This document shows, piece after piece, positions 1 through 8,747 of a stretch of 64,000 bases of DNA. Where the stretch lies: positions 395,997 through 459,996 of the forward strand of contig NZ_FMZO01000001.1 in NCBI RefSeq assembly GCF_900101395.1, written 5' to 3'. Within the stretch, counting starts at the first letter, position 1; each line of letters starts with the position of its first letter. Source of the DNA: Niabella drilacis. GTDB lineage: Bacteria; Bacteroidota; Bacteroidia; Chitinophagales; Chitinophagaceae. The translations under genes were made by a program, and so were the position numbers. A model generated the notes under the pieces. That model searched no databases. It was not told where the DNA came from and saw nothing but the letters and a program-made list of their open reading frames with translations.

Positions 1-1
1 G

Positions 2-457
2 TTGCTGGCAGATATACGGCGGTTCCCGGGTTCCCGGAAGTACCCGCAGTTTAATAGGGAGCCGCTGGCAGCGGCGCTGCAGCAGGCCGGCATCCGCTAT
101 GTGCATATCGAAGACCTGGGCGGTCGCAGAAAAGCCAGGCCCGGGTCGGAAAACAGCCGGTGGCGTAACGAGGCATTCCGGGGATATGCAGACTATATGG
201 AAACGGATGCATTTAAGATTGCTATGGATGCATTGGAAGTACGGGCCCTGGAACAACCTACTGTATATATGTGTGCAGAAGCTGTGTGGTGGCGTTGTCA
301 CCGGGCCCTGGTATCGGATTACCTGAAGGCAAAGGGCTGGACGGTGCTGCATATTATGGGAGTAGGCAAAGCAGAGGAGCATCCGTATACGGCACCGGCA
401 CGTATTTATGACGGGCGTGTTTTTTATGCTGATGAAAATTTATTTGACGCGAAATAA
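2..457 (+). CDS. DUF488 family protein, 5' end cut by window
   Basis: The reading frame is open from the window edge, so the natural start lies outside; the first codon here (TTG) is probably internal. The remaining 151 residues carry the DUF488 pattern: VDVR-like 'ADIRRFPGS' near the start, 'NREPLAAAL', 'GIRYVHIEDLGGRRK' split over about residues 30-43, and the late Cys/His patch 'CAEAVWWRCHRALV' around residues 91-104. DUF488 proteins usually run 120-190 residues, so about 20-30 residues are missing. The biochemical role of the family is not established. It lies 8 bp before the DUF2945 gene and may be co-transcribed with it. Confidence 0.85.
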   Translation: MLADIRRFPGSRKYPQFNREPLAAALQQAGIRYVHIEDLGGRRKARPGSENSRWRNEAFRGYADYMETDAFKIAMDALEVRALEQPTVYMCAEAVWWRCHRALVSDYLKAKGWTVLHIMGVGKAEEHPYTAPARIYDGRVFYADENLFDAK

Positions 458-465
458 AAACGGTT

Positions 466-675
466 ATGGCAACAAAATTTAAAGTAGGTGATGAAGTAAG
501 CTGGAATTCAGAGGCGGGAAGGGTTTCGGGTACTATCATTAAAGTGCATACAAAGGACTTTTCGTACAAAGGGTACACGCATCACGCCACTGCAGAAGAT
601 CCGCAATACGAGATCCGGAGCAGCAAATCGGATCATATTGCCGCACACAAAGGAGCTGCACTTACGCGGGAATAA
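466..675 (+). CDS. DUF2945 (HVA1-type) small protein
   Basis: A 69-residue protein matching the DUF2945 family across its length: an N-terminal 'FKVGDEVSWNSEAGRVSGTI' Tudor-like beta segment, 'HATAEDPQYEIRSSKSDHIAAHKGAALTRE' at the end (quoted here in pieces: DPQYEIRSSKSD, AAHKGAAL). These single-domain proteins are widespread and of unknown function; they are often placed next to DUF488 or plasmid-type genes. The start ATG follows the DUF488 stop by 8 bp, suggesting translational coupling. The assignment is firm; function is not. Confidence 0.85.
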   Translation: MATKFKVGDEVSWNSEAGRVSGTIIKVHTKDFSYKGYTHHATAEDPQYEIRSSKSDHIAAHKGAALTRE

Positions 676-755
676 GAAGGGCCGGGGATGCGTATGCAAG
701 GACGTGAAGGAAGGGCCAGCGCCGGGATATTCGGAATTAAATAATAAATTGCGGC

Positions 756-1260
756 ATGCCTGCTTCTCCTGTTTTCTTTATTGTGCTGGTCCTGCCGGCC
801 GGTATCGGTCTCATTATTCTTTCAAGTGCCTGTTACCGGGTGCACCCTTTCTTCTCATTATCCCCTGCTTGCTTTGTAACCGGCAGCCTGGGCGGCTTGG
901 GTACGGCTTCCCTTCTTTCCCTGATGATAGAAGGCTTTGGGAAAATGATGGGCTCGCCGGGCTTTATTATAGTCCTTGGTACAGCATTGGGTTTTGTGTT
1001 ACACGCCAACCGGGCAACAACAGCAATGGCCAATGCAATTGTAAAAACGGACAGGCAGCAAACGATCTGCCTTTGCCATGAGCCTTACCGGGTTTATTGT
1101 GGGGCTTCCGATCTTTTGTAACTCCGGTGCGTAGTGCTAAACGGGCAGAACCAATCAATGATCCGCCGCACCGGTATTGCAGGTATACAGCGCGGCTACA
1201 GTATGGATGGCCATCACCGGCATCACCATGGTGTATTTGTTGTCCTTAATCATTTTGTAA
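756..1260 (+). pseudogene. GntP-family gluconate/glycerate permease, decayed remnant
   Basis: The segment encodes the N-terminus of a GntP-type permease in one frame (residues 'MPASPVFFIVLVLPAG', 'HPFFSLSPACFVTGSLG', 'IEGFGKMMGSPGFIIVLG', ending near 1050), then continues in the next frame as 'TGSKRSAFAMSLTGFIVGLP' up to a stop at 1132. A short third block at about 1186-1260 reads 'ATVWMAITGITMVYLLSLII' and resembles the last helix of the family. Intact GntP proteins have about 440 residues, so a frameshift plus a large internal deletion are evident. The remnant stop codon (1258-1260) directly abuts the glycerate kinase start, as in glycerate uptake operons. No function is expected. Confidence 0.75.
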
Positions 1261-2415
1261 ATGAAGATCGTCATAGCGCCGAATGCATTTAAGAATAGTC
1301 TGCCGGCTGCTGCAGTAGCGGCCGCATTGGCGGAGGGTATCAGGAGCAGTGGTTATACCGGCGCCATGGTTTGCTGCCCTGTTGGAGATGGGGGAGACGG
1401 AACGGGTAGCCTGCTGCAGCAGTACCTGGGTGCAGAACCTGTGGTTGCGGAGGTCGCAGATCCGCTCGGCAGACCTGTTAAGGCTCCCTTTGGATGGATA
1501 AAGGAAACAGGGACCGCGATCATTGAAATGGCGGATGCCTCCGGTCTGCGCCTGCTTAATACCGGGGAATACAAGCCGCTGGAGGCCGATACAACAGGGT
1601 GCGGTCAGCTGATAAAGGCAGCACTGGATCACGGGGCGGGGGAGCTGTTGCTTTGTATCGGGGGGAGTGCTACCGTAGATGGCGGCACCGGTGCATTAAG
1701 GGCGCTGGGACTGCAGCTCCTCGCCTCAAATGGCGCAACACTGCAACGGCTTCCGGCAGACCTTGTTAACCTCGGATCAATCGGTGTGGCGGGGCTGGAT
1801 CAGCGGCTGCGCAGGTTGAAGATCAGGATCCTGTGTGATGTAAAAAATCATTTGCTGGGAGCAAAGGGGGCTGCCGCCGTTTTTGGGCCGCAGAAAGGCG
1901 CCGGTGCCCGCGATGTGGCGTTACTGGAGGCGGCATTGCAGCGGTGGCGCCAGGTTGTATTACTGACTACCGGCATAGATATCAATAAGCCGGAATCGAG
2001 CGGGGCCGCGGGGGGGATAGCGGCCGGTTTATCGGCTTTTTGCAATGTGGCGATCGTGGATGGGATCGGGTATTTTTTGGAGAGAATAAATTTTGAACAG
2101 GAACTGGAAGGCGCCGGTTGGGTCATCACCGGCGAAGGGTCGATCGATCACCAGACCCTGGAGGGGAAAGCGCCCTTCGGAGTGGCGGTCATGGCAAAGC
2201 AAAGGGGGATTCCCGTCGTTGGCGTTGCGGGGAAAGTGCCGGAGATCCCGGACCCGGAATTACAGCGCTATTTTCAAACGCTCTGGCCGATTAATGAACA
2301 GCCGGTAGCGCTTGAAGAAGCTATCCGGCAAACGCGTGTTAACCTTGTCCGCACCGGTCTAAGGATCGGGGTGGCATTACAGGCGCAAAACCGGAGTGGT
2401 AACGCTCTTGTCTGA
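1261..2415 (+). CDS. Glycerate kinase (GarK/GlxK family)
   Basis: A 384-residue protein of the glycerate kinase family (PF02595), which phosphorylates D-glycerate with ATP to a phosphoglycerate feeding glycolysis. Visible family motifs are 'IAPNAFKNSL' at residues 4-13, 'CPVGDGGDGT' near 39-48, 'IGGSATVDGGTGAL' near 133-146, 'ESSGAAGGIAAGL' near 243-255 and 'WVITGEGSIDHQT' near 286-298. Length is normal for the family. The ATG lies immediately after the stop of a broken GntP permease, indicating that the pair was once a glycerate-uptake and kinase operon. Whether the product is 2- or 3-phosphoglycerate cannot be read from sequence. Confidence 0.93.
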   Translation: MKIVIAPNAFKNSLPAAAVAAALAEGIRSSGYTGAMVCCPVGDGGDGTGSLLQQYLGAEPVVAEVADPLGRPVKAPFGWIKETGTAIIEMADASGLRLLNTGEYKPLEADTTGCGQLIKAALDHGAGELLLCIGGSATVDGGTGALRALGLQLLASNGATLQRLPADLVNLGSIGVAGLDQRLRRLKIRILCDVKNHLLGAKGAAAVFGPQKGAGARDVALLEAALQRWRQVVLLTTGIDINKPESSGAAGGIAAGLSAFCNVAIVDGIGYFLERINFEQELEGAGWVITGEGSIDHQTLEGKAPFGVAVMAKQRGIPVVGVAGKVPEIPDPELQRYFQTLWPINEQPVALEEAIRQTRVNLVRTGLRIGVALQAQNRSGNALV

Positions 2416-2512
2416 TCGCATCGGCGAAGGATGTGCTCCGGGTCAGCGGTGCGGTGGTGCCGGCTGCCCGATAATATAAAATTTGATCACAGGAACAAAG
2501 AATCGGATCTCT

Positions 2513-4612
2513 ATGAAATTTAGAAATGGATGGCTGCTCCTGCTGCTGCTGGTGGTACGGCCGGTTGCAGGCCAGCAGCATACAAACGGGCAATGGCAAT
2601 CGCCGCATACCATGGAGGCATTAGGCGCCGCGCCGGTAGCGCTGATCCCTTTTCCGCAGGAAGTGGTGTGGACGGGGCAACCCATGAAATTGCAACGGAA
2701 CATGAGCATCCGGATACAGGGTGCAATGAACGGCCTGGCAGGTGATGCCGTTCGCTCCTTGAGGGAACTGCTGCAACAGTGCGGGATACAGGCGAGCGCA
2801 AACGGGAAGAATACGGTTCCGCGGATCCTGTTTGAGAAAAAAAGACAACCGGTAAAGGAAGGATACCAGTTGCAGGTAATGCCTGCCGTTATTACGATCC
2901 GGGCCAGTGATGCTGCGGGGTTTTACTATGGAGTGCAAACGCTGCGGCAGTTGCTGGCGCAGAAGACCGCTGAGAACACGATATATGGATGTACCATTAC
3001 TGATTGGCCGGCATTTGGATTGCGGGGCTTTATGCATGATAACGGCCGCAATTTTCAGCCTGTGGCCCTGCTAAAAGCTCAGTTGGAAAAGCTTTCCTGG
3101 TATAAGTTCAATACCTTTCACTGGCATTTGACGGATAACCCGGCCTGGCGACCGGAAAGCAGGATATACCCGCAGCTGAATGACCCGGCAAAAAGAAAAG
3201 CAGGCCGGGATCCGGACAGCACGTATTCGTTTGATGCCATAAGAGACCTCATCGCTTTTGCCCGGAAGCGATCGATCCGGATCATACCAGAGCTGGATAT
3301 GCCGGGGCATAGCCGGTATTTTGAACCTGCTTTTGGATTTAAGATGGAAAGTGAGCAGGGTATGGCGGTACTGGAAAAACTGATCGACGAGTTTTGTGCG
3401 CAGATCCCGGCGGAAGATTGCCCGGTGATCCATATCGGTTCGGATGAAGTGGGGATCGCTAACCCGGCAGCGTTTATCAGGCGGATGACCGATCGGGTAA
3501 AACGCAATGGACGCCGGGTAATGGTCTGGAACCCCGGGTTGCCGCCGGAGCCTGGTACGATCGAACAGCATTGGCGGGATGACGGCAGCGCAGGTATCCG
3601 CAACAGCAATAATCCCGTTGTGGATTCTTATTCCGGTTATCTGAATTATTTTGATGCCTATAGCCTCATACAACGTTACTTTTTTCAGCAGATCTGCAAC
3701 CGGCCCCGGGGCGATAGCCTGGCGTGGGGAGGGATCGTATGTTGCTGGCCGGATGTGCGGGTAGATGATAAAAGCAGGATCCTGTTACACAACCCTGTAT
3801 GGCCCGGCGCTATTGCCTACAGTGAGGCCGCCTGGTGCGGCCGGTCAGGTTATAACAGTATTTATATGAATCGGCTTCCGCTTCCGGGCACACCGGCCAA
3901 TGGATACTTCCGGGAGTTTGAAAGCCGTATGTACCGGCATCAGCTGCTTTTTTTTAACAACGATCCATTTCCTTATCATGCCCTGGCTGATCTGGAATGG
4001 ACTATGAGCGGCCCTTTTCACAGGAGCAGGGAAGATGCTGTAAACAGGGCTTTTACACCAGAGTTGAAAACAAATCAAAGAGACCGTGTTGCTACCACCG
4101 TTGTTGCCGGGGGCGTCTTTCGCTTTAACGATATGCTGGGGGCTAAGGTACTAAGCTCCGGGGTGGATGAAACCGTTTACCTGACGGGGTATGTATATGT
4201 AAAAACAGGAAGGATCATGCATGCCATAACAGGTTTTGAAACGGCGGCCCGCAGTAACCGGCGCAGTGGCGGAATTCCGCAGGATGGAAAATGGGACGCG
4301 AACGGCGGCGCTGTCTTCATCAATGGGGAGGAACTGGCAGGGCCCACATGGAATGCTCCGGGGGCAAACCGGTATCTGAAAGCTACCTGGGAAACGCCGG
4401 CCAATGAGATCCCGTTTACCGACGAAGAATTTTATTGGAGCCGGCCACCCGCCGCTATACCGCTGCAAAAGGGCTGGAATAAAATAGTAGTGCGGGTACC
4501 CCGTGCCTATAAGGAACAGAACTGGAGCTTTGCCTTTGTACCCGTTAAGAAAGGCCGGGCGGGAAACTGGGAAAGAGATCATATGATACAGGTTCGCGCT
4601 GCTGTTAAATGA
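2513..4612 (+). CDS. Secreted glycoside hydrolase family 20 protein (beta-N-acetylhexosaminidase-like)
   Basis: The start at 2513 is chosen over an in-frame ATG at 2483 because it gives a clean signal peptide ('MKFRNGWLLLLLLVVRPVAG' then QQ). After an N-terminal GH20b-like domain (about residues 45-160) comes the catalytic TIM barrel: 'RGFMHDNGRNF', 'FNTFHWHLTDN', 'IIPELDMPGHSRYFEP' and the catalytic Asp-Glu pair in 'HIGSDEVG' (Asp311-Glu312). GH20 enzymes remove terminal GlcNAc/GalNAc by substrate-assisted catalysis. The C-terminal 200 residues look like a beta-rich accessory domain. Expected location is periplasm or cell surface. It follows glycerate kinase by about 100 bp. Confidence 0.9.
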   Translation: MKFRNGWLLLLLLVVRPVAGQQHTNGQWQSPHTMEALGAAPVALIPFPQEVVWTGQPMKLQRNMSIRIQGAMNGLAGDAVRSLRELLQQCGIQASANGKNTVPRILFEKKRQPVKEGYQLQVMPAVITIRASDAAGFYYGVQTLRQLLAQKTAENTIYGCTITDWPAFGLRGFMHDNGRNFQPVALLKAQLEKLSWYKFNTFHWHLTDNPAWRPESRIYPQLNDPAKRKAGRDPDSTYSFDAIRDLIAFARKRSIRIIPELDMPGHSRYFEPAFGFKMESEQGMAVLEKLIDEFCAQIPAEDCPVIHIGSDEVGIANPAAFIRRMTDRVKRNGRRVMVWNPGLPPEPGTIEQHWRDDGSAGIRNSNNPVVDSYSGYLNYFDAYSLIQRYFFQQICNRPRGDSLAWGGIVCCWPDVRVDDKSRILLHNPVWPGAIAYSEAAWCGRSGYNSIYMNRLPLPGTPANGYFREFESRMYRHQLLFFNNDPFPYHALADLEWTMSGPFHRSREDAVNRAFTPELKTNQRDRVATTVVAGGVFRFNDMLGAKVLSSGVDETVYLTGYVYVKTGRIMHAITGFETAARSNRRSGGIPQDGKWDANGGAVFINGEELAGPTWNAPGANRYLKATWETPANEIPFTDEEFYWSRPPAAIPLQKGWNKIVVRVPRAYKEQNWSFAFVPVKKGRAGNWERDHMIQVRAAVK

Positions 4613-4947
4613 ATGAGCATTTTATTTTATGGTAGAAAGATACGGGGCAGTGCTTTGCAGATACTGCGTGGAGCACTGATGGATTGTGTGTTCTGTATGT
4701 TTTCTGCACCACCGGCAGGATGCTCTGCGGAGCAAGCCTTTGCATTGGATCTGTTCCTGTTGTGTTTCCACGGATCACCGGGATGAACAGGAGCCAGTAT
4801 ATCTGTTTCATCACTGATGCATTTCAGGAGTGTTGATCCCCCGGTGAAATACCCGTTTACTGGTGTCGTCATCCGATAGCTGGCTGTCTCAATACTGTTT
4901 CGCAACCGGGCACACTTATGTGAATCTCTATCGGTCCGGGTATAAAA
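4613..4947. other. Gene-free stretch
   Basis: No reading frame here shows recognisable protein features or a convincing start. Several overlapping minus-strand frames of 69-92 codons exist but have no family resemblance and share the same bases. It may hold the GH20 transcript end. Confidence 0.6.
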
Positions 4948-4980
4948 AAAGCTTGAATATTTTATTGATAATCAAGCTTT
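4948..4980 (-). terminator. Terminator of tRNA-Pro
   Basis: Inverted repeat AAAGCTTGA / TCAAGCTTT with a 15-nt A/T loop, followed on the minus strand by a T-run (the A-run at 4944-4950 on the plus strand). It begins 4 nt past the tRNA 3' end, the right place for an intrinsic terminator. Confidence 0.75.
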
Positions 4981-4984
4981 TGTG

Positions 4985-5058
4985 TCGGGATGACTGGATT
5001 CGAACCAGCGGCCTCTTCGTCCCGAACGAAGCGCGCTACCGGGCTGCGCTACATCCCG
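4985..5058 (-). tRNA. tRNA-Pro (anticodon CGG)
   Basis: A 74-nt cloverleaf on the minus strand: acceptor arm CGGGATG / CATCCCG with discriminator A, D-arm beginning TAGCGCAG, anticodon stem CTTCG / CGAAG around loop TTCGGGA (anticodon CGG, reads CCG), and T-arm with GTTCGAATC. The CCA end is not encoded. A terminator-like hairpin follows directly. Confidence 0.95.
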
Positions 5059-5492
5059 AAAACAGAAGGGGCCGCAATATATAATAAGTTTTGGAATTTT
5101 TTACAGACTTCCCCCATTTATTTCTCCATAGACGGATTGTGGAAACACTACGGATTATTGTACTTGGTTCAGGCGTCAGCAAGATTTGCCGAAACCTGAC
5201 TGCTACATGTGCTTCTTTGGGCCCGGATCACCCGGTTCCGTATTCTTGAGATAAAGATGGCGCCTTCTTTATCTGTTTTGGAAAGAAGACCGGCGAACAC
5301 CAATGTAGCGGGATTCCCGTTGATTGCTGCAAAGCTCAGGAGGGTTGAACACCCCTTGGATGGAGCGGAAAGAGGTCCTTTCAATGCCTGGACAGAAGAT
5401 ATGCGCGGCAGTAACGGGTTCCGGCTTTTAAGACGGCTGGCTGCGTGGTTATTCAGGGGGAAAGCGATGATGTTTCCGGTTGTCATAGAATA
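5059..5492. other. Gene-free stretch upstream of tRNA-Pro
   Basis: Two opposing frames of about 95-105 codons overlap at 5169-5493. Neither has a recognisable domain or signal peptide; the minus frame (5169-5486) contains a plausible-looking segment 'NGNPATLVFAGLLSKTDKEG' that could be a fragment of a decayed secreted enzyme, but I cannot name it. I do not annotate a gene. Confidence 0.5.
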
Positions 5493-5534
5493 AGCCCTAT
5501 CATATCAACAGTTGTGCATTGATATGATAGGGCT
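5493..5534 (-). terminator. Perfect 16-bp inverted repeat downstream of the Gfo/Idh/MocA gene
   Basis: AGCCCTATCATATCAA and its exact complement are separated by a 10-nt loop. It lies 33 bp past the stop of the minus-strand oxidoreductase gene. There is no strong T-run on either side, so it may act as a 3' stabiliser or processing hairpin instead of an intrinsic terminator. Confidence 0.55.
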
Positions 5535-5567
5535 GTTCTGTCAACAGGAAAGGCGCTGACCGCAGCG

Positions 5568-6905
5568 TCAGGAAATACTTCCGCCTGCTATAAAGTGGTT
5601 TGCTTTATCTTCTTTAAACCGCGCCTGCTTGCCATCCCAATGTAATGTTTCATTGGGGAACCGTGCTGCAATAACGCCCAGCAGGATCACTTCCGTAAGT
5701 TTGGCAGAGTAGGAGAATGGCGCACTGCACTTTGCTTTACCAAGGCAGGCATCTACAAACTCGTGGTAGTGCTTGGGCGTTTCTGCGTCGTAGCTGGTAG
5801 TTGGTTTGCCCGCTGCTCCCTTGGGATCGTATTTTTTGATGTCGATCGGCTCAAATTTATTATTTACGATCAGTTTGGGCAATTGCATAAAGTGCGGTAA
5901 CAACAGGCGTTGCCCGTTTTCGCCAATAAACATGGCACCCTGGTCCGGCAATGCCTCACCACCCGGAAGTTCCAGCGCTGCCTGCGCCTCCGGGGCACCC
6001 TTACCATCGTACCATACCCATTCCAGCGTTTTTGCGGTATAGGGGGTTCCGGGGAAAACATAAGTGACATGATTTTTTTCAGCATGGCCAAAATCATTGG
6101 GGGCTCTGCACTCGTTCTTAACTGTTAGGGGCACGCTTAGCTTTAACGCATTGTAAGGGGTATCAAAAATATGAACGCCCATGTCGCCCAGGGTACCGCA
6201 GCCATAGTCGATACATTTTCTCCAGTTGCCCGGGTGGTAGAACCCTTTCTTATAGGGCCGCTTTTTAGCAGTACCCAGCCACAGATCCCAGTTCAGCCCT
6301 TCTGGTATAGGATCGCTTCCCTCCGGTGCTTCACCATCATATCCCCATACTTTGGGGGACCATGCTATTACTTTTTTTACCTTTCCTATAATTCCTTTTT
6401 GAATAAGAATGGTGGCCAGTTTGTAATCGTAGAAGGAATGCACCTGTATACCCATTTGGGTCACCAGCTTTTTTTGAGCGGCTACAGCATCCATTTTCCG
6501 CGATTCAGCAATATAGTGGGTCAGTGGCTTTTGACAATACACGTGTTTGTTCATTTCCATTGCGGCCAGCGAAACAGGTGCATGCGCATGATCGGTGGTA
6601 GAGACCACTACCGCATCAATTTCATTGCCCATGGTTTTAAACAGCTCCTTATAGTCAGTAAAAGTCTTTGCACCGGCATATCGAGCTTTTGCGGCATTCA
6701 GGCTATTGCTGTCCACATCACAGAGCGCAACGATCTCTACCAGGGGGTGTGAGGCAATTGCGGCCAGATCACCGGTGCCCATGGATCCTAACCCGACCTG
6801 GGCAACCCTTAATTTTTTCCCGGGAGCAAAGGCTGACGACGAAAGCGGAAGCACGAAGGCGAGCGATCCGGCTGCCGTAGCTTTTATAAAACTTCTTCTT
6901 TTCAT
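5568..6905 (-). CDS. Gfo/Idh/MocA family oxidoreductase, Tat-exported
   Basis: A 445-residue NAD(P)-dependent dehydrogenase of the Gfo/Idh/MocA family. The N-terminus has a twin-arginine signal ('MKRRSFIKATAAGSLAFVLP') followed by the Rossmann dinucleotide motif 'VGLGSMGTGD' at about residues 37-46. 'EMNKHVYCQKPLTH' near residue 125 contains the conserved EKP-type Lys (here QKP), and the C-terminal alpha/beta substrate domain follows. Such exported members act on sugars or polyols in Bacteroidota. It sits 44 bp downstream of a DUF1080 gene on the same strand, a pairing typical of 3-keto-sugar metabolism; the substrate cannot be inferred. Confidence 0.88.
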   Translation of the reverse strand: MKRRSFIKATAAGSLAFVLPLSSSAFAPGKKLRVAQVGLGSMGTGDLAAIASHPLVEIVALCDVDSNSLNAAKARYAGAKTFTDYKELFKTMGNEIDAVVVSTTDHAHAPVSLAAMEMNKHVYCQKPLTHYIAESRKMDAVAAQKKLVTQMGIQVHSFYDYKLATILIQKGIIGKVKKVIAWSPKVWGYDGEAPEGSDPIPEGLNWDLWLGTAKKRPYKKGFYHPGNWRKCIDYGCGTLGDMGVHIFDTPYNALKLSVPLTVKNECRAPNDFGHAEKNHVTYVFPGTPYTAKTLEWVWYDGKGAPEAQAALELPGGEALPDQGAMFIGENGQRLLLPHFMQLPKLIVNNKFEPIDIKKYDPKGAAGKPTTSYDAETPKHYHEFVDACLGKAKCSAPFSYSAKLTEVILLGVIAARFPNETLHWDGKQARFKEDKANHFIAGGSIS

Positions 6906-6949
6906 ATGTGTATATTGTTTTTAAAATAAATCATTCATCCGGGCCGGGT

Positions 6950-7765
6950 TTATTGAAGCGGCTTTACTATGACGTTCTTAAACCACAGGGAACTTCCGTG
7001 GTATTGAAATGCGATATAGCCCGTTTTGAAAGTGCCATAGAGCGCACTTTTTGCCCATTTACCGGCTTTTTTACGGGCATACCAGTCGGCCGACCAGGGT
7101 TCAAAACTCAGGAGCTTTACACCGTTCAGCCAGTGCTCTGTACGGCCAGGGGCCACTACTATTTTAGTGGTATTCCATTGGCCAACAGGGTGAAGCAGCT
7201 TCCTCGCCTCGTCTGCCGGATGCATCGCATAATCGGCACCGGTTTTTTGCCAGTCCTGTAATTGTTCCGGGTGTGCCGCGCCAAACTGCGAATTGTAGTC
7301 CTTCAGATCCGGGTGCATGCTTGCAAAGTTTTCATCATCGATCAGCTGGTACTCCGGGCTGATGCTCGAGGGGCCATCATACCCTTCTTTCACATGATAA
7401 AAGATACCGCTATTGCCACCCGCAGCTATTTTCCAGTCTACCGTCAGTTCAAAATATTCAAATTCCTGGCCGGTAAAGATAACATCCCGCCCGCCTTTAT
7501 AAGCAGTGGTTGCTTTGGCCTCGTTATTCATCCATAACATGCCGTTGCTGATGGTCCAGCCAGGGGGCAGTGTTTTCCCGTTATATCCCCTCCATTTGTC
7601 CGCATGGTTTTTGTCCAGCAGGTTAATGCTTTTTTTAGTTCTTGCTGCAACAAAAGTGTCTGGCTGATGAGATGACTGACGGGAAACATTGGCTCCCAGC
7701 AATATAAAAGCAGGGACCAGGACCAGGTACTGAGTAGAAAATAACTTCATAAAAAACGAAATCAA
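6950..7765 (-). CDS. DUF1080 (3-keto-disaccharide hydrolase-like) secreted protein
   Basis: 271 residues with an N-terminal signal peptide (after 'MISFFMKLFSTQYLVLVPAF'; an internal Met at residue 6 could also be the start). The remainder is one DUF1080 concanavalin-like domain: 'INLLDKNHADKWRGYNG', 'GWTISNGMLWM', 'FEYFELTVDWKI', 'GNSGIFYHV', and the end 'TGYIAFQYHGSSLWFKNV'. Characterised relatives hydrolyse 3-keto-glycosides formed by oxidoreductases of the Gfo/Idh/MocA type, and the next gene downstream is exactly such an enzyme, so a shared pathway is likely (inference from context). Confidence 0.85.
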   Translation of the reverse strand: MISFFMKLFSTQYLVLVPAFILLGANVSRQSSHQPDTFVAARTKKSINLLDKNHADKWRGYNGKTLPPGWTISNGMLWMNNEAKATTAYKGGRDVIFTGQEFEYFELTVDWKIAAGGNSGIFYHVKEGYDGPSSISPEYQLIDDENFASMHPDLKDYNSQFGAAHPEQLQDWQKTGADYAMHPADEARKLLHPVGQWNTTKIVVAPGRTEHWLNGVKLLSFEPWSADWYARKKAGKWAKSALYGTFKTGYIAFQYHGSSLWFKNVIVKPLQ

Positions 7766-7929
7766 TGGCAGGAAATGAATGAACCGGTTTTGTATTTCTT
7801 TAATACAGGGGCTAAAATAGTGAAATAACCATTATGACGGGCATATAAATTTCGAAAAGGACCATCGGGGCTACCGGTGCTGCAGCTGCTGATAACAGGG
7901 GGCAGCAGGGTTCTCTAAACGCCCGGATA

Positions 7930-8036
7930 CACGCATCTGGTTTCAGCATGACCAGCTCCGGAGCAGTGTTGGGTTTATAGCAGTTGTGTCATTTTGATCA
8001 ACCGGGCTCCAAAAGAGTCCCGTGTTTGTCCTGTCT
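7930..8036 (+). repeat. Partial copy of dispersed intergenic repeat (copy R4)
   Basis: The segment from 'ACGCATCTGGTTTCAGC' through 'CAGCTCCGGAGCAGT' to 'TCATTTTGATCAACCGG' and 'CCCGTGTTTGT' parallels the first half of the repeat at 37777-38020. The terminal inverted repeat and GGCTCC hairpin half are missing, so this is a decayed or truncated copy. It occupies the otherwise empty gap between the DUF1080 gene and the next lipoprotein gene. Confidence 0.55.
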
Positions 8037-8051
8037 GACACCTGGTCAACA

Positions 8052-8495
8052 CTATTTTCTGCTGAATTTAAAAACAGCGCTTCGTGTTCCGTTCACCATG
8101 GTGGCGCTGAACTGGTTGTCGGTATCGGAGAACCGGATCGTGTTAAAATAATCTGATTTCAACTCCCCGGACCCATCCGCAGCGCTTACCAGCAAGGAGT
8201 GTATATTGTTGGAACTGCAACCGCTGCAATTGTCGTCTGATCCGTACTTTTGTATTTTCCAATTCCCGTTATACTGTATTCCCCGGAGGCTTGTAAAGGT
8301 AAAGGATCGGTCTTCGGAAAAATGATAGCTGCCTTCGCCAAAGGTTACAGGCAGGCCGCCCGAACCGGAAAGGTTTATGACTTCCACATCCCAATCGCCA
8401 ACGATCCTTTTTTCATATCGTTTAAGAAGGTCTTTGCTGCAGCCGGTGAATGCAAGCAGCGTAATAAGCAAAACGGGCAGGTACCATTTTTTCAT
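8052..8495 (-). CDS. Lipocalin-like lipoprotein, unknown function
   Basis: 147 residues with a lipoprotein signal: charged start 'MKKWYLPVLLITLLAFTGC', lipid Cys at residue 19. The mature part opens with 'IVGDWDVEVINLSG' and has alternating beta-strand pattern ('YHFSEDRSFTFTSLRG', 'YNGNWKI'), resembling the short lipocalin-like lipoproteins common in Bacteroidota. No catalytic motif is visible. It stands alone between a repeat copy and the ahcY terminator. A role in the envelope is inferred only from the signal. Confidence 0.8.
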   Translation of the reverse strand: MKKWYLPVLLITLLAFTGCSKDLLKRYEKRIVGDWDVEVINLSGSGGLPVTFGEGSYHFSEDRSFTFTSLRGIQYNGNWKIQKYGSDDNCSGCSSNNIHSLLVSAADGSGELKSDYFNTIRFSDTDNQFSATMVNGTRSAVFKFSRK

Positions 8496-8700
8496 AATCG
8501 GGTTGTTTTAGCGTTCAATGGAACCGGCCACTGTATGATCTCAAAACCGCAGTAAGGAAGAACGGAATATTGCGTTTGATCTTATACGCGCACCGTCGGT
8601 ATTATAGCAACCTTTTCCGGTGTGGAAGATAATGAATATTTATAATGGGCTGTAGTGAAGGGATCCGGTATTGCGATAAACAAATGTTAATTGTTGCATA

Positions 8701-8733
8701 AAAAAACGCACCCGGTTAAGAGTGCGTTTTTTT
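8701..8733 (-). terminator. Terminator of ahcY
   Basis: Stem AAAAACGCAC / GTGCGTTTTT with an 11-nt loop and T-runs on both strands. It begins about 15 nt past the ahcY stop and could also serve the opposite direction. Confidence 0.85.
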
Positions 8734-8747
8734 ATAAAAGGATGTTA

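Noticed and set aside
5169..5493. Opposing 95- and 105-codon frames upstream of tRNA-Pro
   Set aside because: Mutually exclusive and without family resemblance; at best a gene fragment. Left as unexplained DNA.
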